The notes: generated from the letters alone by a model not told the origin. A stretch of DNA of 64,000 bases from Alphaproteobacteria bacterium (GCA_016124315.1 WGNW01000001.1:1-64000); one strand, 5' to 3'. Positions 29,664 to 39,080 are shown, counted from the first letter of the stretch. Program-made: numbers and translations.

Positions 29664-30449
29664 CTAAAGCGGCGCCGGGTTGACGCAGGCGGCGTTGTCG
29701 ATGCGCAGCTCGGCGCCGTTGATGAACTTGGATTCGTCCGAGGCGAGGAACAGCACCGTGTTGCCCACGTCCATCGGCTCGCCGAGGCCCGGGCCCGGCT
29801 TCGCCTCGCCCGCCGCCTCCTGGATCTGCTCGGCTTCGCCGGTGCCCGCGGTCTGCTCGCGCAGCCCCAGCACCAGCGGCGTGACGATCACCCCGGGCAG
29901 CAGGCAGTTGACGCGGATGTTGTAGCGCTCCTGCTGGCAGTGGATCGCCGCCGCGTTGGTCATCGAGCGCACCGCGCCCTTGCAGGCGGCATAGGCGAAG
30001 ACGTCCTTGTAGCCCATGAGCGCCGTGGTCGAGGCCATGTTGATGATCGAGCCCGGCCGGCCGTTCCGCTTGATGGTCTCGATGCCGTATTTGAGGCCCA
30101 GATAGGTGCCGTCCATGTGGATGCGCTGGTGCACGCGGTAGTCCTCCCAGCTGCACGTCTCCACATTGCCGGGGCGCACCATGCCGGCATTGTTGACCAC
30201 GACGTTGAGCTCGCCGAAATGCTCGAGCGTCTGCGCGATCACCCGCTCCCACTGGTCGCGCTCGGCGACGTCGTGCGCGATGAAGACGGCATTGCCGCCC
30301 GCCTGGTGCGCGGTTTCCTCGCCGCCCTCCCGGTTGATGTCGGTGATGACGACCCGCGCGCCCTCGCGCGCCAGCGCCAGCGCGTCCGCCCGCCCCAGGC
30401 CCGAGCCGCCGCCCGTGACCAGACACACCTTGTCCTGCACCCTTCCCAT
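29664..30449 (-). CDS. Short-chain dehydrogenase/reductase
   Basis: 261 residues of classical SDR type. NAD(P)-binding TGGGSGLGRADALALA near residue 12, NNAG in VVVNNAGMVRPGN, catalytic Ser region NMASTTALMGY, and YAACK as the YxxxK pair. The Asp in VVITDINREG favours NAD over NADP. C-terminal KFINGAELRIDNAACVNPAP is usual. ATG 30449 has GGAGAGG upstream. Substrate unknown; it faces away from the HNH gene group and is likely monocistronic. Confidence 0.88.
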   Translation of the reverse strand: MGRVQDKVCLVTGGGSGLGRADALALAREGARVVITDINREGGEETAHQAGGNAVFIAHDVAERDQWERVIAQTLEHFGELNVVVNNAGMVRPGNVETCSWEDYRVHQRIHMDGTYLGLKYGIETIKRNGRPGSIINMASTTALMGYKDVFAYAACKGAVRSMTNAAAIHCQQERYNIRVNCLLPGVIVTPLVLGLREQTAGTGEAEQIQEAAGEAKPGPGLGEPMDVGNTVLFLASDESKFINGAELRIDNAACVNPAPL

Positions 30450-30624
30450 GGACCGACCTCTCCTCGTTTCCCGAACCGAAGCCCATGCTATGGGCGGGCA
30501 CCGCAAACCGCAATCGGGACGACCGGCCGGAAACCCGCGCTCCCGTAAAGCAAACAGGGGGAGGCGAAGCGCTCTTTCGGTTTGCCGTGATTCCCTTCTT
30601 CGGACCGCCGGGAGGCAGCGTACC

Positions 30625-30969
30625 TCAGCCGGAATAGTGCGGGTAGAGCGCGGCGATCCTTGCAATCTGTTGCGGCATGGGCAGTGAAACAACGTCACGG
30701 TAGATGCAGGTGTCGGCCCACAGGCCGCCTTGGTGGGCGCTCAGGTGGCAGGATCGGCACAGCACCACGCAATTCTCCAGCGTGATCGGCCCGCCCATCT
30801 TGTGGGGGATGACGTGATGGCCCTCTGCGCCCTCGCCGAACGTGTGGCCTTGCGCCCCGCTTTTCCCGATGCCCAGGATTCGCGTGCCGCAACTGGCGCA
30901 GCGAAACTTCTGGCGCGCCAGCGCAAGCTTCTGCACGTATGCGGGAAAGGGCGTGTGCTTGTCGGCCAT
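30625..30969 (-). CDS. HNH endonuclease-like protein
   Basis: 114 residues. A zinc-ribbon CASCGTRILG begins the domain, then EGHHVIPHKMGGP (the His-His of the HNH core), LENCVVLCRSCHLSAHQGG with the second CxxC and following His. Small stand-alone HNH proteins are nucleases or associate with phage packaging, restriction or repair; no neighbour indicates which. ATG 30969 is chosen over the in-frame start at 31044 because homology begins near MADKHTPFPAYV. Confidence 0.8.
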   Translation of the reverse strand: MADKHTPFPAYVQKLALARQKFRCASCGTRILGIGKSGAQGHTFGEGAEGHHVIPHKMGGPITLENCVVLCRSCHLSAHQGGLWADTCIYRDVVSLPMPQQIARIAALYPHYSG

Positions 30970-31292
30970 CTGCCGTTCCTCGACTTTCCGGCCTGGAATG
31001 GAGGCCTCGGTATTTGAGTGCCTCACGGGCCGATAAGGCGTCAAGTCCCGGAGCGGGCGCCGTGGACCAACCCGGCCGCCTGATCCATGATCACCTCCCG
31101 TTTGGCAGAAGACGACGCCACGGTTCTGGGATTTCGGGAGGGGGTAGGTCCACAGGACTTGTAACGGTTAGCCCGAAGGTTCCCCCCGTCCGCGCGTTGG
31201 CGCCGTTTATGCCTTGGGCGGCTGCGGGCCGGGTTGCATAGTGGGGTGGCGGGGCGCCCGATGCGCCGGCGGCCGCGGCACCGGGAAAGGGG
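30970..31292. other. Intergenic, no gene seen
   Basis: Between the divergent HNH and DUF169 genes. No convincing frame, terminator or repeat was found; it must hold at least the promoters for both. Confidence 0.4.
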
Positions 31293-32093
31293 ATGGAGAT
31301 GACGACGAGCAACTGCTGGGGCGACGAGACCGAGTACGACTTCGCGGGCCTGGTCGACGGGCTCAACCGGTACCTGAAGCTGAAGGCGATGCCCATCGGC
31401 ATGAAGCGGTTCCGGACGGTCGCGGAGATGGAGCGGGTTCCCCGGATCAGGCGGCCCGATCCCGCCGAGAAGCTGGCGACCGACCAGGTGGTGGGCCAGG
31501 CCCGCTGGATCGGCTGGACGATCGGCATCACCATGGACAATCTGATGGGCGCCCAGTGCGGCGCCGTGGTCGGCCTGCATCCGCGCGACGAGGACTGGCT
31601 GAGCGGCGAGCGGATGAACGGGGTGTGGTACGGGTCGCTGCCCGACAGCGCCGCCCACCAGCGGGCGATGGACTGCGCCTCCTACGGCGACTACGAGGCC
31701 CTCGCCGTGTCGCCGCTGACCTCGGGACGGCTGGACAATCCGGACATCTGCCTGATCTACGGCACGCCGGGCCAGATGATCACCTTCATCAACGGCCTGC
31801 AGTGGCGGAACTACAGGAAGTACACGTTCTCCTGCGTCGGCGAGAGCGCCTGCGCCGATTCCTGGGGGCGCGCGCTGGCGACCGGGGAGCCGTCGCTCTC
31901 CATCCCGTGCTACGCCGAGCGCAAGTTCGGCGGCGTCCAGGACGACGAACTGCTCATGGCGCTGCCGCCGAGCTTCCTGCCGGGGGCGGTCGAGGGACTG
32001 GCGGCGCTGTCGAAGAACGGCCTGCGCTACCCGATTCCGAGCCACGGTATCCAGAAATCGCCGCTCGACAGCATCGCCGCCAGCTACGGGTAG
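31293..32093 (+). CDS. DUF169 family protein
   Basis: 266 residues of the DUF169 type: the opening LVDGLNRYLKLKAMPIGMKRF is typical, followed by Gly- and Cys-containing stretches (NLMGAQCGAVVGL, FSCVGESACADSWG, SIPCYAERKFGG). At least four Cys are spaced along the chain, so metal or cofactor binding is possible. No function is established. ATG 31293 follows GGGAAAGGGG. The TonB receptor lies 233 bp downstream in the same direction, but the low-GC gap argues against one transcript. Confidence 0.7.
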   Translation: MEMTTSNCWGDETEYDFAGLVDGLNRYLKLKAMPIGMKRFRTVAEMERVPRIRRPDPAEKLATDQVVGQARWIGWTIGITMDNLMGAQCGAVVGLHPRDEDWLSGERMNGVWYGSLPDSAAHQRAMDCASYGDYEALAVSPLTSGRLDNPDICLIYGTPGQMITFINGLQWRNYRKYTFSCVGESACADSWGRALATGEPSLSIPCYAERKFGGVQDDELLMALPPSFLPGAVEGLAALSKNGLRYPIPSHGIQKSPLDSIAASYG

Positions 32094-32326
32094 GGCGGGA
32101 GGCGGCATAAATTGGTATGCTGCGCATAATTAATATTCAGGCAATAAAAATGTATCGTAAGCCTGCGGAATCGATGTTCATGCACATGATTTTATTAAGC
32201 TAAAATGGCTCGAGTTCTGGTGGGGTCGGGAAGCGGTTCTGGCCCTATACACGAACGGCGCTATCGCGACTTCTTTCGGCCGTGGGGATGGCCGAGTCTT
32301 CGCGTCTGTCAAACGGGGAGGGGAGG
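32094..32326. other. AT-rich leader of the TonB receptor gene
   Basis: GC drops sharply here (ATAATTAATATTCAGGCAAT). TTGGTA and TATTCA 16 bp apart near 32112-32139, and TTCATG with TAAAAT near 32177-32206, are possible promoter elements. No gene is seen. Confidence 0.35.
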
Positions 32327-34861
32327 ATGGTTTGCTACCTTGCCGGTTTCGCTCGCGCAAAGCGGCTCGTTGCAGTTGGCATCGCACTCGCAGCTAGCCT
32401 GTTATTGGCCCCGGTGGTTGCCACACCGGCGTTGGCTCAAGGTGGACAATCGAGCCAAGGCGATGATCTCAATCCACAACCGAAGACGACCGAGTCGAAA
32501 GGTGGCGTAGAGACGGTTTTCGTCACGTCGGCGCGCAAGGAAGAAGAACGTGCCATTGATACGCCGGTCCCGCTCGCTGCTCTTGGAGAGGTGCAACTCG
32601 CCCGATACAACACCGTCTCTCTGACGGATCTCAACAGCCAGCTTCCCGGCGTCAAGATCAACCCGGGTGGCGGCGGCAATGCGGGCGGCAACATGAGCAT
32701 TCGCGGCGTCGGGAACCTGGCCGGAGATTATGGTGCCGAACAACCGGTCGCCTTCGTCATGGACGGGTTCTCCTTTACCCGTGGCCATATCATTGATGTC
32801 GGCTTCTTTGATCTCGCCGACGTCGAAGTGCTCAAAGGGCCGCAGACGCAGTACTTCGGCAAGAACAGCCCTGCAGGCGTGATCGCGGTGACCAGCAAAA
32901 GTCCCGGCGATACGTTCGAAGGATTTGCCCGGGTCGGATACGAAATCCGCAGCGAGGATCCCGTCGTCGAGTTCGGCGTGTCGATTCCGGTGAGCGACAA
33001 GTTCAAGTTCCGCATCGCCGGGCGGGGCGAGTTCATGCAGGGCGGCTACATACGGAACGAGGGCCAGCCGGTGATCCCCAACCCGCCTGGACTGGCGTCG
33101 CAAGGCGGCCCTTCAGCCGGACCCTCCTACGGAAAGTATCCGAAACAACATCAGTACGTGGGCCGAGCGACCTTCGTGTTCACGCCGAGCGATAATTTTG
33201 ACGCGACTCTCAAGGTCTTCGCGTCCTATTCGCATCAAGACGACATTCAGCCGCTGTCCCTCTATGCATGCGGCGCCGGGCCGAACGGTCCGACCTATCT
33301 CAACGCGCTCTTCAGCTTCATACCGGACCCGAACGAAAGTTGCGCGCCGTCGAGCACACACCGATTCATCGACTATTCCCTGCTGCCGCCGACCGCGGTG
33401 TCGAAGGCCGATGCGGCATTCAACGGCGGAAATCCCGACAGCTACTACCAATACACGAGGAATGTGCTCACGACGCTCAACATGAACTACAAGATAGGGG
33501 ACGTCACGCTGACATCCGTCACGGGTTATTGGGATGAGAAGCAGAACGAATATACGTATTATGACAGCAGTTCCTACGGTGTCGTGCAGTCGCTGCAAGG
33601 AGAGAGCGGGCACAGCTTCTCCGAAGAGTTTCGTGCGAGGTCACATTTTGACTTCCCGGTCAACTTCATGGTCGGTGCATTTTACGAAAAGAGCTTCCGC
33701 TCACTGGACGCGCCAGTGCAGATTTTTCCGCTGGGGCCTGCGCCGGCCCTGGCCGGCGTTCCGCCCGCCTACGTCGGGACCTACCTGACATACCACCAGC
33801 ATTGGGACAACTGGATCGAGAGTTGGTCAATCTTCGGTACGTTGACGTGGAAAATCCTGAGCAATCTCGAGGTGGAAGGGGCCGTCCGCTATACGGAAGA
33901 CAAGCGCCATTCGATTGGCGAGCAATTGTTCAACCGTCTCGATTTTGTCTTTGGACCCGGCGTCGTCTTTGCGCCGACCGGGACCGTCGCTCGTCCCACC
34001 ACGAGCTTCCACAATACCTCGCCCAGCGTCACGGTGTCCTGGCATCCCATGCCTGACATGCTGGTCTACGCAGCCTACAAGACCGGCTTCCAGGCGGCCG
34101 GCATATCCAATCCAGGCACGTTTGGAGCTCAATTCAACAATTCGACGCCGCAATCCGTCGTCGAAAGCCAGCTGACGTTCAACGGCTCCACGGTAAGAGG
34201 CTTCGAAGGCGGCATCAAAGGTCACTTCTTCGACATGCTGACGGCGGATTTCGATGTCTTCGATTATCGATACAAGAATTTGCAGGTCGTGGCGTACGAC
34301 TCGACGACGGTCAGCTTCATCACTGAGAATGCGGCCAATTCGTCGGCAAAGGGCGTCGAGGCGAGTCTGGTTCTTCAGGCGTCGGAGGAACTGCAGCTTC
34401 GGGCGGCAGTGGTCTACAGTTACCTGAAATTCGGCACCTTCGAGGGCGCCGCCTGCTGGGCGGGGCAGACCCCGGCTCAAGGGTGCGTCGGCGGTGTACA
34501 GAGCCTGTCGGGCCAAACCTATGGCGGGCCGCCGCTTTCCCTGTCAGGCGGATTCACCTATGACAGGCCCATTACGGATCGTTGGAGCGCTTCGCTGACC
34601 GGCGACGTCATATGGTATCAACAGGGCCGTCCCAACAATGGCGAACCCGGTACCGCGATCCCCGCCTACGCGCTGCTCAACATCTCGGCAAGACTTTATG
34701 AACCCGGTGGTCCGTGGGAGTTCGCCGTGATTTGCAGCAACTGCGCCAACCAGTTCTATGTCAACCAGATAGGCGACAAGAGCTTGGCGGCCGCGGGCGA
34801 CCTGGTCGGCTATTTGGGCAAGCCCCGCCTGGTCACGCTGCAGGCGACCTATCGCTGGTGA
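32327..34861 (+). CDS. TonB-dependent outer-membrane receptor
   Basis: 844 residues. Signal peptide (RLVAVGIALAASLLLAPVVATPALA), a plug domain (VETVFVTSARKEEERAIDTP, LPGVKINPGGGGNAGGNMSI, VEVLKGPQTQYFGKNSPAG), then a long beta-barrel with repeated aromatic strands and a C-terminus ending in RLVTLQATYRW. It imports an unknown ligand using TonB energy. ATG 32327 has GGGGAGG before it; a longer start at 32282 is possible. GC and codon use are lower than in flanking genes. The pattern resembles sphingomonad receptors paired with catabolic genes, consistent with the flavoprotein downstream. Confidence 0.92.
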   Translation: MVCYLAGFARAKRLVAVGIALAASLLLAPVVATPALAQGGQSSQGDDLNPQPKTTESKGGVETVFVTSARKEEERAIDTPVPLAALGEVQLARYNTVSLTDLNSQLPGVKINPGGGGNAGGNMSIRGVGNLAGDYGAEQPVAFVMDGFSFTRGHIIDVGFFDLADVEVLKGPQTQYFGKNSPAGVIAVTSKSPGDTFEGFARVGYEIRSEDPVVEFGVSIPVSDKFKFRIAGRGEFMQGGYIRNEGQPVIPNPPGLASQGGPSAGPSYGKYPKQHQYVGRATFVFTPSDNFDATLKVFASYSHQDDIQPLSLYACGAGPNGPTYLNALFSFIPDPNESCAPSSTHRFIDYSLLPPTAVSKADAAFNGGNPDSYYQYTRNVLTTLNMNYKIGDVTLTSVTGYWDEKQNEYTYYDSSSYGVVQSLQGESGHSFSEEFRARSHFDFPVNFMVGAFYEKSFRSLDAPVQIFPLGPAPALAGVPPAYVGTYLTYHQHWDNWIESWSIFGTLTWKILSNLEVEGAVRYTEDKRHSIGEQLFNRLDFVFGPGVVFAPTGTVARPTTSFHNTSPSVTVSWHPMPDMLVYAAYKTGFQAAGISNPGTFGAQFNNSTPQSVVESQLTFNGSTVRGFEGGIKGHFFDMLTADFDVFDYRYKNLQVVAYDSTTVSFITENAANSSAKGVEASLVLQASEELQLRAAVVYSYLKFGTFEGAACWAGQTPAQGCVGGVQSLSGQTYGGPPLSLSGGFTYDRPITDRWSASLTGDVIWYQQGRPNNGEPGTAIPAYALLNISARLYEPGGPWEFAVICSNCANQFYVNQIGDKSLAAAGDLVGYLGKPRLVTLQATYRW

Positions 34862-35131
34862 GTGGGGCTGCGGGGCAGGAACTCCACCAACCGTCCGCGA
34901 CATAGGCTTGTCCGGCCGCACCGTCGATCGGGCGACGGGTGCATGCGCGTTCGGCACCTGCGTCCTTCCGGACTGCGGTGCTCGCACCCCAAGCTGCAGG
35001 AGGAGGAGGCACACGCCTCTTCTGGCGGCTTTGTCGGGCCAAGTCATCAAATTGCGATCTTGTGCCCGTGGGAGCCAAACGTCCAAGGTTCCGCTTACGC
35101 GTCGTCACTTTAACGGGGAGGCACCACCGAC
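34862..35131. other. Intergenic, no gene seen
   Basis: 270 bp between the receptor and the flavoprotein genes in the same direction. GAGGAGGAGG at 35000-35009 stands without a following start of note. Confidence 0.4.
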
Positions 35132-36367
35132 ATGGTCAGAGCAGACATCATCGAACGCCAGGAAAGGATCTCCGGGACGCCCATGCTGGAGCGCATCGCG
35201 TCCATCCGGGAGTCCCTGGTCGCGGCGGGGGACGAGGCGCAGCAGCTTCGGCACCTGCCGGCGTGGGCCTCCAGGGAGATGGCGGATATCGGGCTCTATC
35301 GCTACGCCTTGCCGCCGGAACTCGGGGGCGAGAACCTCCGGGCCCGCGAGCAGATCGAGATCGTCGAGGCGGTTTCCGCCATCGACGGGTCGGTCGGCTG
35401 GTGCGTGCAGATCTCCTCGGAGATCAATGCCCTGGTCATCCGCCAGATGGGACCAGCGCTGGCGACCAAGATATTCGACGACTGGTATGCCCTCGTCTGC
35501 TCGGGGCTCGGCCCGCCCAACGGACCCAATCCCGGGCGCCGCTGCCGCCGGGACGGCGACGGATGGCGGCTGAACTACCAGGGCAGTTTTGCCAGCGGCG
35601 CGCCGAACGCCACCTGGAACTATCTCATGGCCGCCCAGTGCGTCGACGAGGCGACGGGCGAGCCCGCCGCGGCGTCCTTCATGATCCCGAAGGGCGAGTT
35701 CGAGATCGTCGATACCTGGGACACCTCCGGCATGCGCGGCTCCGGCAGCCACGACGTGCGCATGGCCGACTGCTACGTGCCGCCGGAACATCTGCTTCCG
35801 GCCCGGTCGCTGGCGCCCAGCGAGCTGTGGGACAACCCGACCTACCGCAACCCGACGCACGCCATCTACAACAAGGCGGCGGTGGCGCTCGGGGTTTGCA
35901 CCGGCGCCATCGACAACTTCGTCGACCTTGCCATGGGGAAAGTGCCCTGGGGCCTCAGCACGACGCTCAAGGACCAGCCCGTCGTCCAGTACAGGATCGG
36001 CGAAGCGAAGGCGAAGCTGATGGCCGTGCGCGCCTTCGTCATGGACACGCAGGACCGGCTGGAGACCCACCTCGGGCCGCTTCCGGCGAAGGGCGGGCGG
36101 CTGGTGCCGGACTGGGAGTACTTCTGGCCGGCGCTGCTGGCGTGCGCGCATGCCGCCCAGACCTGCCGGGAAGTCGTCAGCATGATCAACAACACGGCGG
36201 CCACGACCGGCTGCCGGATGGACAGCCCGCTCGAGCGCCAGTTGCGCGACGCGCAGCAGGCGGCGAATCATGCGCTGATCTCGTACCGGCACTACGAACA
36301 GCTGGGCAAGACGTTCGTCGGCCATCCGCCCGCCGACAGCTATAAAGCCCTCATCCAGCCGGTCTGA
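35132..36367 (+). CDS. Acyl-CoA dehydrogenase-fold flavin monooxygenase
   Basis: 411 residues related to the acyl-CoA dehydrogenase fold, of the flavin-dependent hydroxylase group (HpaH/HsaA-like). The helical N-terminus (LRHLPAWASREMADIGLYRY, LPPELGGENL), SAIDGSVGWCVQISSE, the central beta region (YQGSFASGAPNATW, TWDTSGMRGSGSHDVRM) and a C-terminal four-helix bundle with RQLRDAQQAANHALISYRHY are present. Such enzymes hydroxylate aromatic or steroid substrates with a separate flavin reductase; no reductase gene is seen here. ATG 35132. Substrate unknown; the upstream TonB receptor may import it. Confidence 0.8.
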   Translation: MVRADIIERQERISGTPMLERIASIRESLVAAGDEAQQLRHLPAWASREMADIGLYRYALPPELGGENLRAREQIEIVEAVSAIDGSVGWCVQISSEINALVIRQMGPALATKIFDDWYALVCSGLGPPNGPNPGRRCRRDGDGWRLNYQGSFASGAPNATWNYLMAAQCVDEATGEPAAASFMIPKGEFEIVDTWDTSGMRGSGSHDVRMADCYVPPEHLLPARSLAPSELWDNPTYRNPTHAIYNKAAVALGVCTGAIDNFVDLAMGKVPWGLSTTLKDQPVVQYRIGEAKAKLMAVRAFVMDTQDRLETHLGPLPAKGGRLVPDWEYFWPALLACAHAAQTCREVVSMINNTAATTGCRMDSPLERQLRDAQQAANHALISYRHYEQLGKTFVGHPPADSYKALIQPV

Positions 36368-36533
36368 GCGGAAGGAGCCGGACGGATGCGCCGTCCATCC
36401 GGGGCGCCCGCGCCTCGGCCCTGGACGGTGCGGACGGAGGGCCGTTGCTGGCCGGCGACCGCCCCGTCGCGCTCGCCAGCCGCGCAATTTCGGGTATCCT
36501 CGCGGCGCGGGATTGACAAAGGGGGAAATCCAA

Positions 36534-37166
36534 ATGGCACTGGACGTCATCGGCGCGGGGTTCGGGCGCACGGGCACGCTGTCCCTGAAGCTGGCGCTCG
36601 AGAGGATCGGCTTCGGGCCCTGCTATCACATGATGGAGGTGTTCAGGAGCCCGCACTTCGCCGCCTACTGGAAGCAGGCCGCCTATGGCGAGCCCGTCGA
36701 CTGGGACCAGGTGTTCGCCGGCTACAGGGCGACGGTCGACTGGCCGGGCTGCTCCTACTGGAGGGAGCTGTCGGCCGCCTATCCCGCCGCCAGGGTGATC
36801 CTGAGCGTGCGCGATCCGGACCGGTGGTTCGAGAGCACCCGGAATACCATCTTCTCCGACGAGATGATGCGGCGGGCCGCCGAGGCGCCGCCCGACGAGA
36901 ACCGCGCCGGCATGATGAAGAAGATCCTGGGCGACACCTTCGGCGGCCGGTTCTCCGACCGCGACCACGCCGTCGCGGTGTTCAACGACCACGTCGCCGC
37001 CGTGAAGGACGCCATCCCGGCGGAACGGCTGCTGGTGTTCGACGTGGCCGAGGGCTGGGGGCCGCTGTGCTCGTTCCTCGGCGTCGAGGTTCCCGACGAG
37101 CCGTTCCCCCGCACCAACAGCACCGAGGAATTCGGCGACATCTTTCCGCCCCTGATGAAGGAATAG
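36534..37166 (+). CDS. P-loop sulfotransferase-like protein
   Basis: 210 residues with an N-terminal P-loop-like GAGFGRTGTLSLKLALERIG, where PAPS or another nucleotide would bind, followed by CYHMMEVFRSP, PAARVILSVRDPDRWFEST and a C-terminal region of helices. Sequences of this kind are annotated as sulfotransferase family. Substrate not evident. ATG 36534 follows AAAGGGGGAAATCCAA; an in-frame TTG lies 21 bp before. It is followed by a convergent group on the minus strand. Confidence 0.8.
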   Translation: MALDVIGAGFGRTGTLSLKLALERIGFGPCYHMMEVFRSPHFAAYWKQAAYGEPVDWDQVFAGYRATVDWPGCSYWRELSAAYPAARVILSVRDPDRWFESTRNTIFSDEMMRRAAEAPPDENRAGMMKKILGDTFGGRFSDRDHAVAVFNDHVAAVKDAIPAERLLVFDVAEGWGPLCSFLGVEVPDEPFPRTNSTEEFGDIFPPLMKE

Positions 37167-37265
37167 GAGTCGGGCCGCGCGGTTGAACCGCCGGCCTCTC
37201 GGCCCGTCATCGCTCGGAGGATTGTCCGGATCGGTCGGCTGCCGCGTCCCGCCGTGCCGTTTGCT

Positions 37266-37649
37266 CTAGGGGGCGCCGACCGCGCATGTGGGCGTGGCGC
37301 CCGTGCCGGAGAGCGTGACCGTGCCGCCGTCGTCGACGTTGACGGCCTTGTCCTTGCAGTTTTTGTAAAGCTCCTTGCAGTACCGGTTGTTCTTGTCCGG
37401 CACCAGGATCGTGACACGGCAGCGGTCCGTGCCCACGCCCTTGCAGCTGAAGGAGGCCGATGCGCCCGCGGCGACGGTACCCTTGCTGTTGGCGTCGCGC
37501 AGCTGACAGGCCCGCTCCTTGCCGTCGAACACCGCGACGTCGACCGGGTTGTTCCAGCCGTTGGCGATGGTCACGCGGCTGGTGGCGTGGGCGGGAAAGG
37601 CGAGGGCCGTCAGGCCCAGGAACACGGAGAGGATGGCGGTGCGGTTCAC
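37266..37649 (-). CDS. Small secreted Cys-containing protein
   Basis: 127 residues. Signal peptide ILSVFLGLTALAFPAHA, then a beta-rich domain with six cysteines (ACQL, FSCKG, DRCRV, RYCKEL, KNCKD, PTCAV), probably disulfide-bonded in the periplasm or outside. I recognise no family. GTG start with GGAGG 6 nt before. Last of three similar-sized secreted-protein genes on this strand. Confidence 0.75.
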   Translation of the reverse strand: MNRTAILSVFLGLTALAFPAHATSRVTIANGWNNPVDVAVFDGKERACQLRDANSKGTVAAGASASFSCKGVGTDRCRVTILVPDKNNRYCKELYKNCKDKAVNVDDGGTVTLSGTGATPTCAVGAP

Positions 37650-37773
37650 TTTGTTCCTCCATTGCAGGGCGTCGGCGAGACGATGATGGACCGAGGCTTC
37701 CGAAACGTTAGCCGAACGCGGGACGATTGCCAGCCGCGAAACGACCGACGAGGTTGCGGAACGCGCGCCGAAC

Positions 37774-38217
37774 CTATTGCGGCTTCGGCGGCGACACGCA
37801 CTCGTCCTGCGAGGTGTTGGCGTTCTTGCATTGCAGGGAGTCGTTGATGTTGATCCGCCACGGCTTGCCCTCGGCCTTGTTGTAGACCAGCAGCCAGTCG
37901 TTGGCCTTGCAGTTGAACTGCTTGCCCTTGAAGTTCTGGAACTTGACGAACACCTCGTTCTCCTGCGCGGTGTCGGGCAGGACGCTCGTCAGGTCGATGG
38001 TCTTCTCCTTGTTGGTGCTGCTGGTGCCGACGGTGCCGCCCGCCGGGTACTCCTCGGCACCGGCGACCTTCACCGACACCTTGTAGAGCGGATCGACCGA
38101 GTTGTTGTTCACGACGATGGCGTTGACGTAGCACTTCGTCGCCTGCGCCGGCAGCGGCAGCAGCAGGACGGCGCCGGCGGCGGCCAGCAGCGTCTGGCGG
38201 ATCGGCAAGCGGCTCAT
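37774..38217 (-). CDS. Small secreted Cys-containing protein
   Basis: 147 residues: signal peptide LLAAAGAVLLLPLPAQA, then TKCYVNAIVVNNNSVD and a beta-rich domain ending QCKNANTSQDECVSPPK, with four cysteines. Unknown function. ATG 38217 follows AGGAGCCGTGAC. It sits 64 bp after the larger secreted protein and 124 bp before the third, so one transcript is likely. Confidence 0.75.
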   Translation of the reverse strand: MSRLPIRQTLLAAAGAVLLLPLPAQATKCYVNAIVVNNNSVDPLYKVSVKVAGAEEYPAGGTVGTSSTNKEKTIDLTSVLPDTAQENEVFVKFQNFKGKQFNCKANDWLLVYNKAEGKPWRININDSLQCKNANTSQDECVSPPKPQ

Positions 38218-38281
38218 GTCACGGCTCCTTCTTGGTTGCGCCCGCGCTTCCCGGCGTCGGGCTGGTGTTCGTCTCGCACGG

Positions 38282-38896
38282 TCACGAGCCCTGGCTGAGC
38301 TTGTCGGGCTTCAGGCTCTTCACCTTGCCGCCGTTGCAGGAGTAGGCGGTGTAGTGCCAGGCATTGACGCCCGCGGCCCCGTAGCGGACGGCGGCGAACA
38401 CGTTGCAGACCGCCCGCCCCTTCAGCACCTCGCGCACCTGCGAGCAGATCAGCGTGGCGTATTTGGGGGAAGTGAACTTGTCCAGCCCGGTGCTGTTGAT
38501 CTTGACCTTGATGGTCTTGAAGCTGGCCTTGGCGTCCTTGGAGAGGTTGAGGGATTTGGATTGGCCGTCGCCGAACCGCAGCGAGTTGCCGACCTTGTTG
38601 CCCGATGCGTCGCGCGCGGTGATGGAGACGTCGCCCGACGATGAAAGCTGGTTGTGGTCGGAGCCGCCGCCGGACCCGCCGGCCTTGCCCGACTCGTTGT
38701 TGAACTTGATGTTGCACTTGTTGCCGTCCTGGGAGCAGGGCAGGTCGGACAGGTCGCAGACCGGCTGGTCGTCGACGCCCTTCACCATCATCGCCGCCAG
38801 CGCGCCGTCGTATTCGTAGTCGGCGCGCGCGACGCCGATCGCCGCGAAGACGAGGGTCGTGGCGATAACCAGAGTGGGTTTCGGATTCGAGATCAT
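38282..38896 (-). CDS. Secreted Cys-containing protein
   Basis: 204 residues. Signal peptide (LVIATTLVFAAIGVARA), then residues about 45-60 with three cysteines (QPVCDLSDLPCSQDGNKCNI), a Gly/Ser-rich stretch, and a beta-rich domain containing SLRFGDGQSKSLNLSK, plus LICSQ, AVCNVF and YSCNGG. Function unknown. First of the three-gene group; the TetR gene is divergent from it with 184 bp between. ATG 38896 is preceded by AAAGGCGGG. Confidence 0.75.
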   Translation of the reverse strand: MISNPKPTLVIATTLVFAAIGVARADYEYDGALAAMMVKGVDDQPVCDLSDLPCSQDGNKCNIKFNNESGKAGGSGGGSDHNQLSSSGDVSITARDASGNKVGNSLRFGDGQSKSLNLSKDAKASFKTIKVKINSTGLDKFTSPKYATLICSQVREVLKGRAVCNVFAAVRYGAAGVNAWHYTAYSCNGGKVKSLKPDKLSQGS

Positions 38897-38940
38897 GTTC
38901 CCGCCTTTCCGTCGTTTGGCTTCGGTCATCCGGCGGACAA

Positions 38941-39015
38941 CGGAGTCGTGCCAGGATACCTCGGAGAATCGTCCCGGAAAGGCATCGGCCTGTCTATTAC
39001 GCAGTCTGTAATGGC
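38941..39015. promoter_or_regulatory. Operator candidates between secreted protein gene and tetR
   Basis: ATTAC-(7)-GTAAT at 38996-39012 and CCAGGATAC at 38951-38959. The second also occurs, in reverse, at 40945-40953 upstream of the Rieske oxygenase, at the same 55-bp distance from the start. A TetR site is a guess. Confidence 0.3.
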
Positions 39016-39080
39016 GCGCCTGCGGATTGATCTCCGCCGCAGCCGGGCTATACAGGACATGAACCGGAAGGAGCGGGCCG

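Noticed and set aside
31041-32108. 355-residue frame opposite the DUF169 gene
   Set aside because: Same shadow pattern; the plus-strand gene has the family motifs and a ribosome site.
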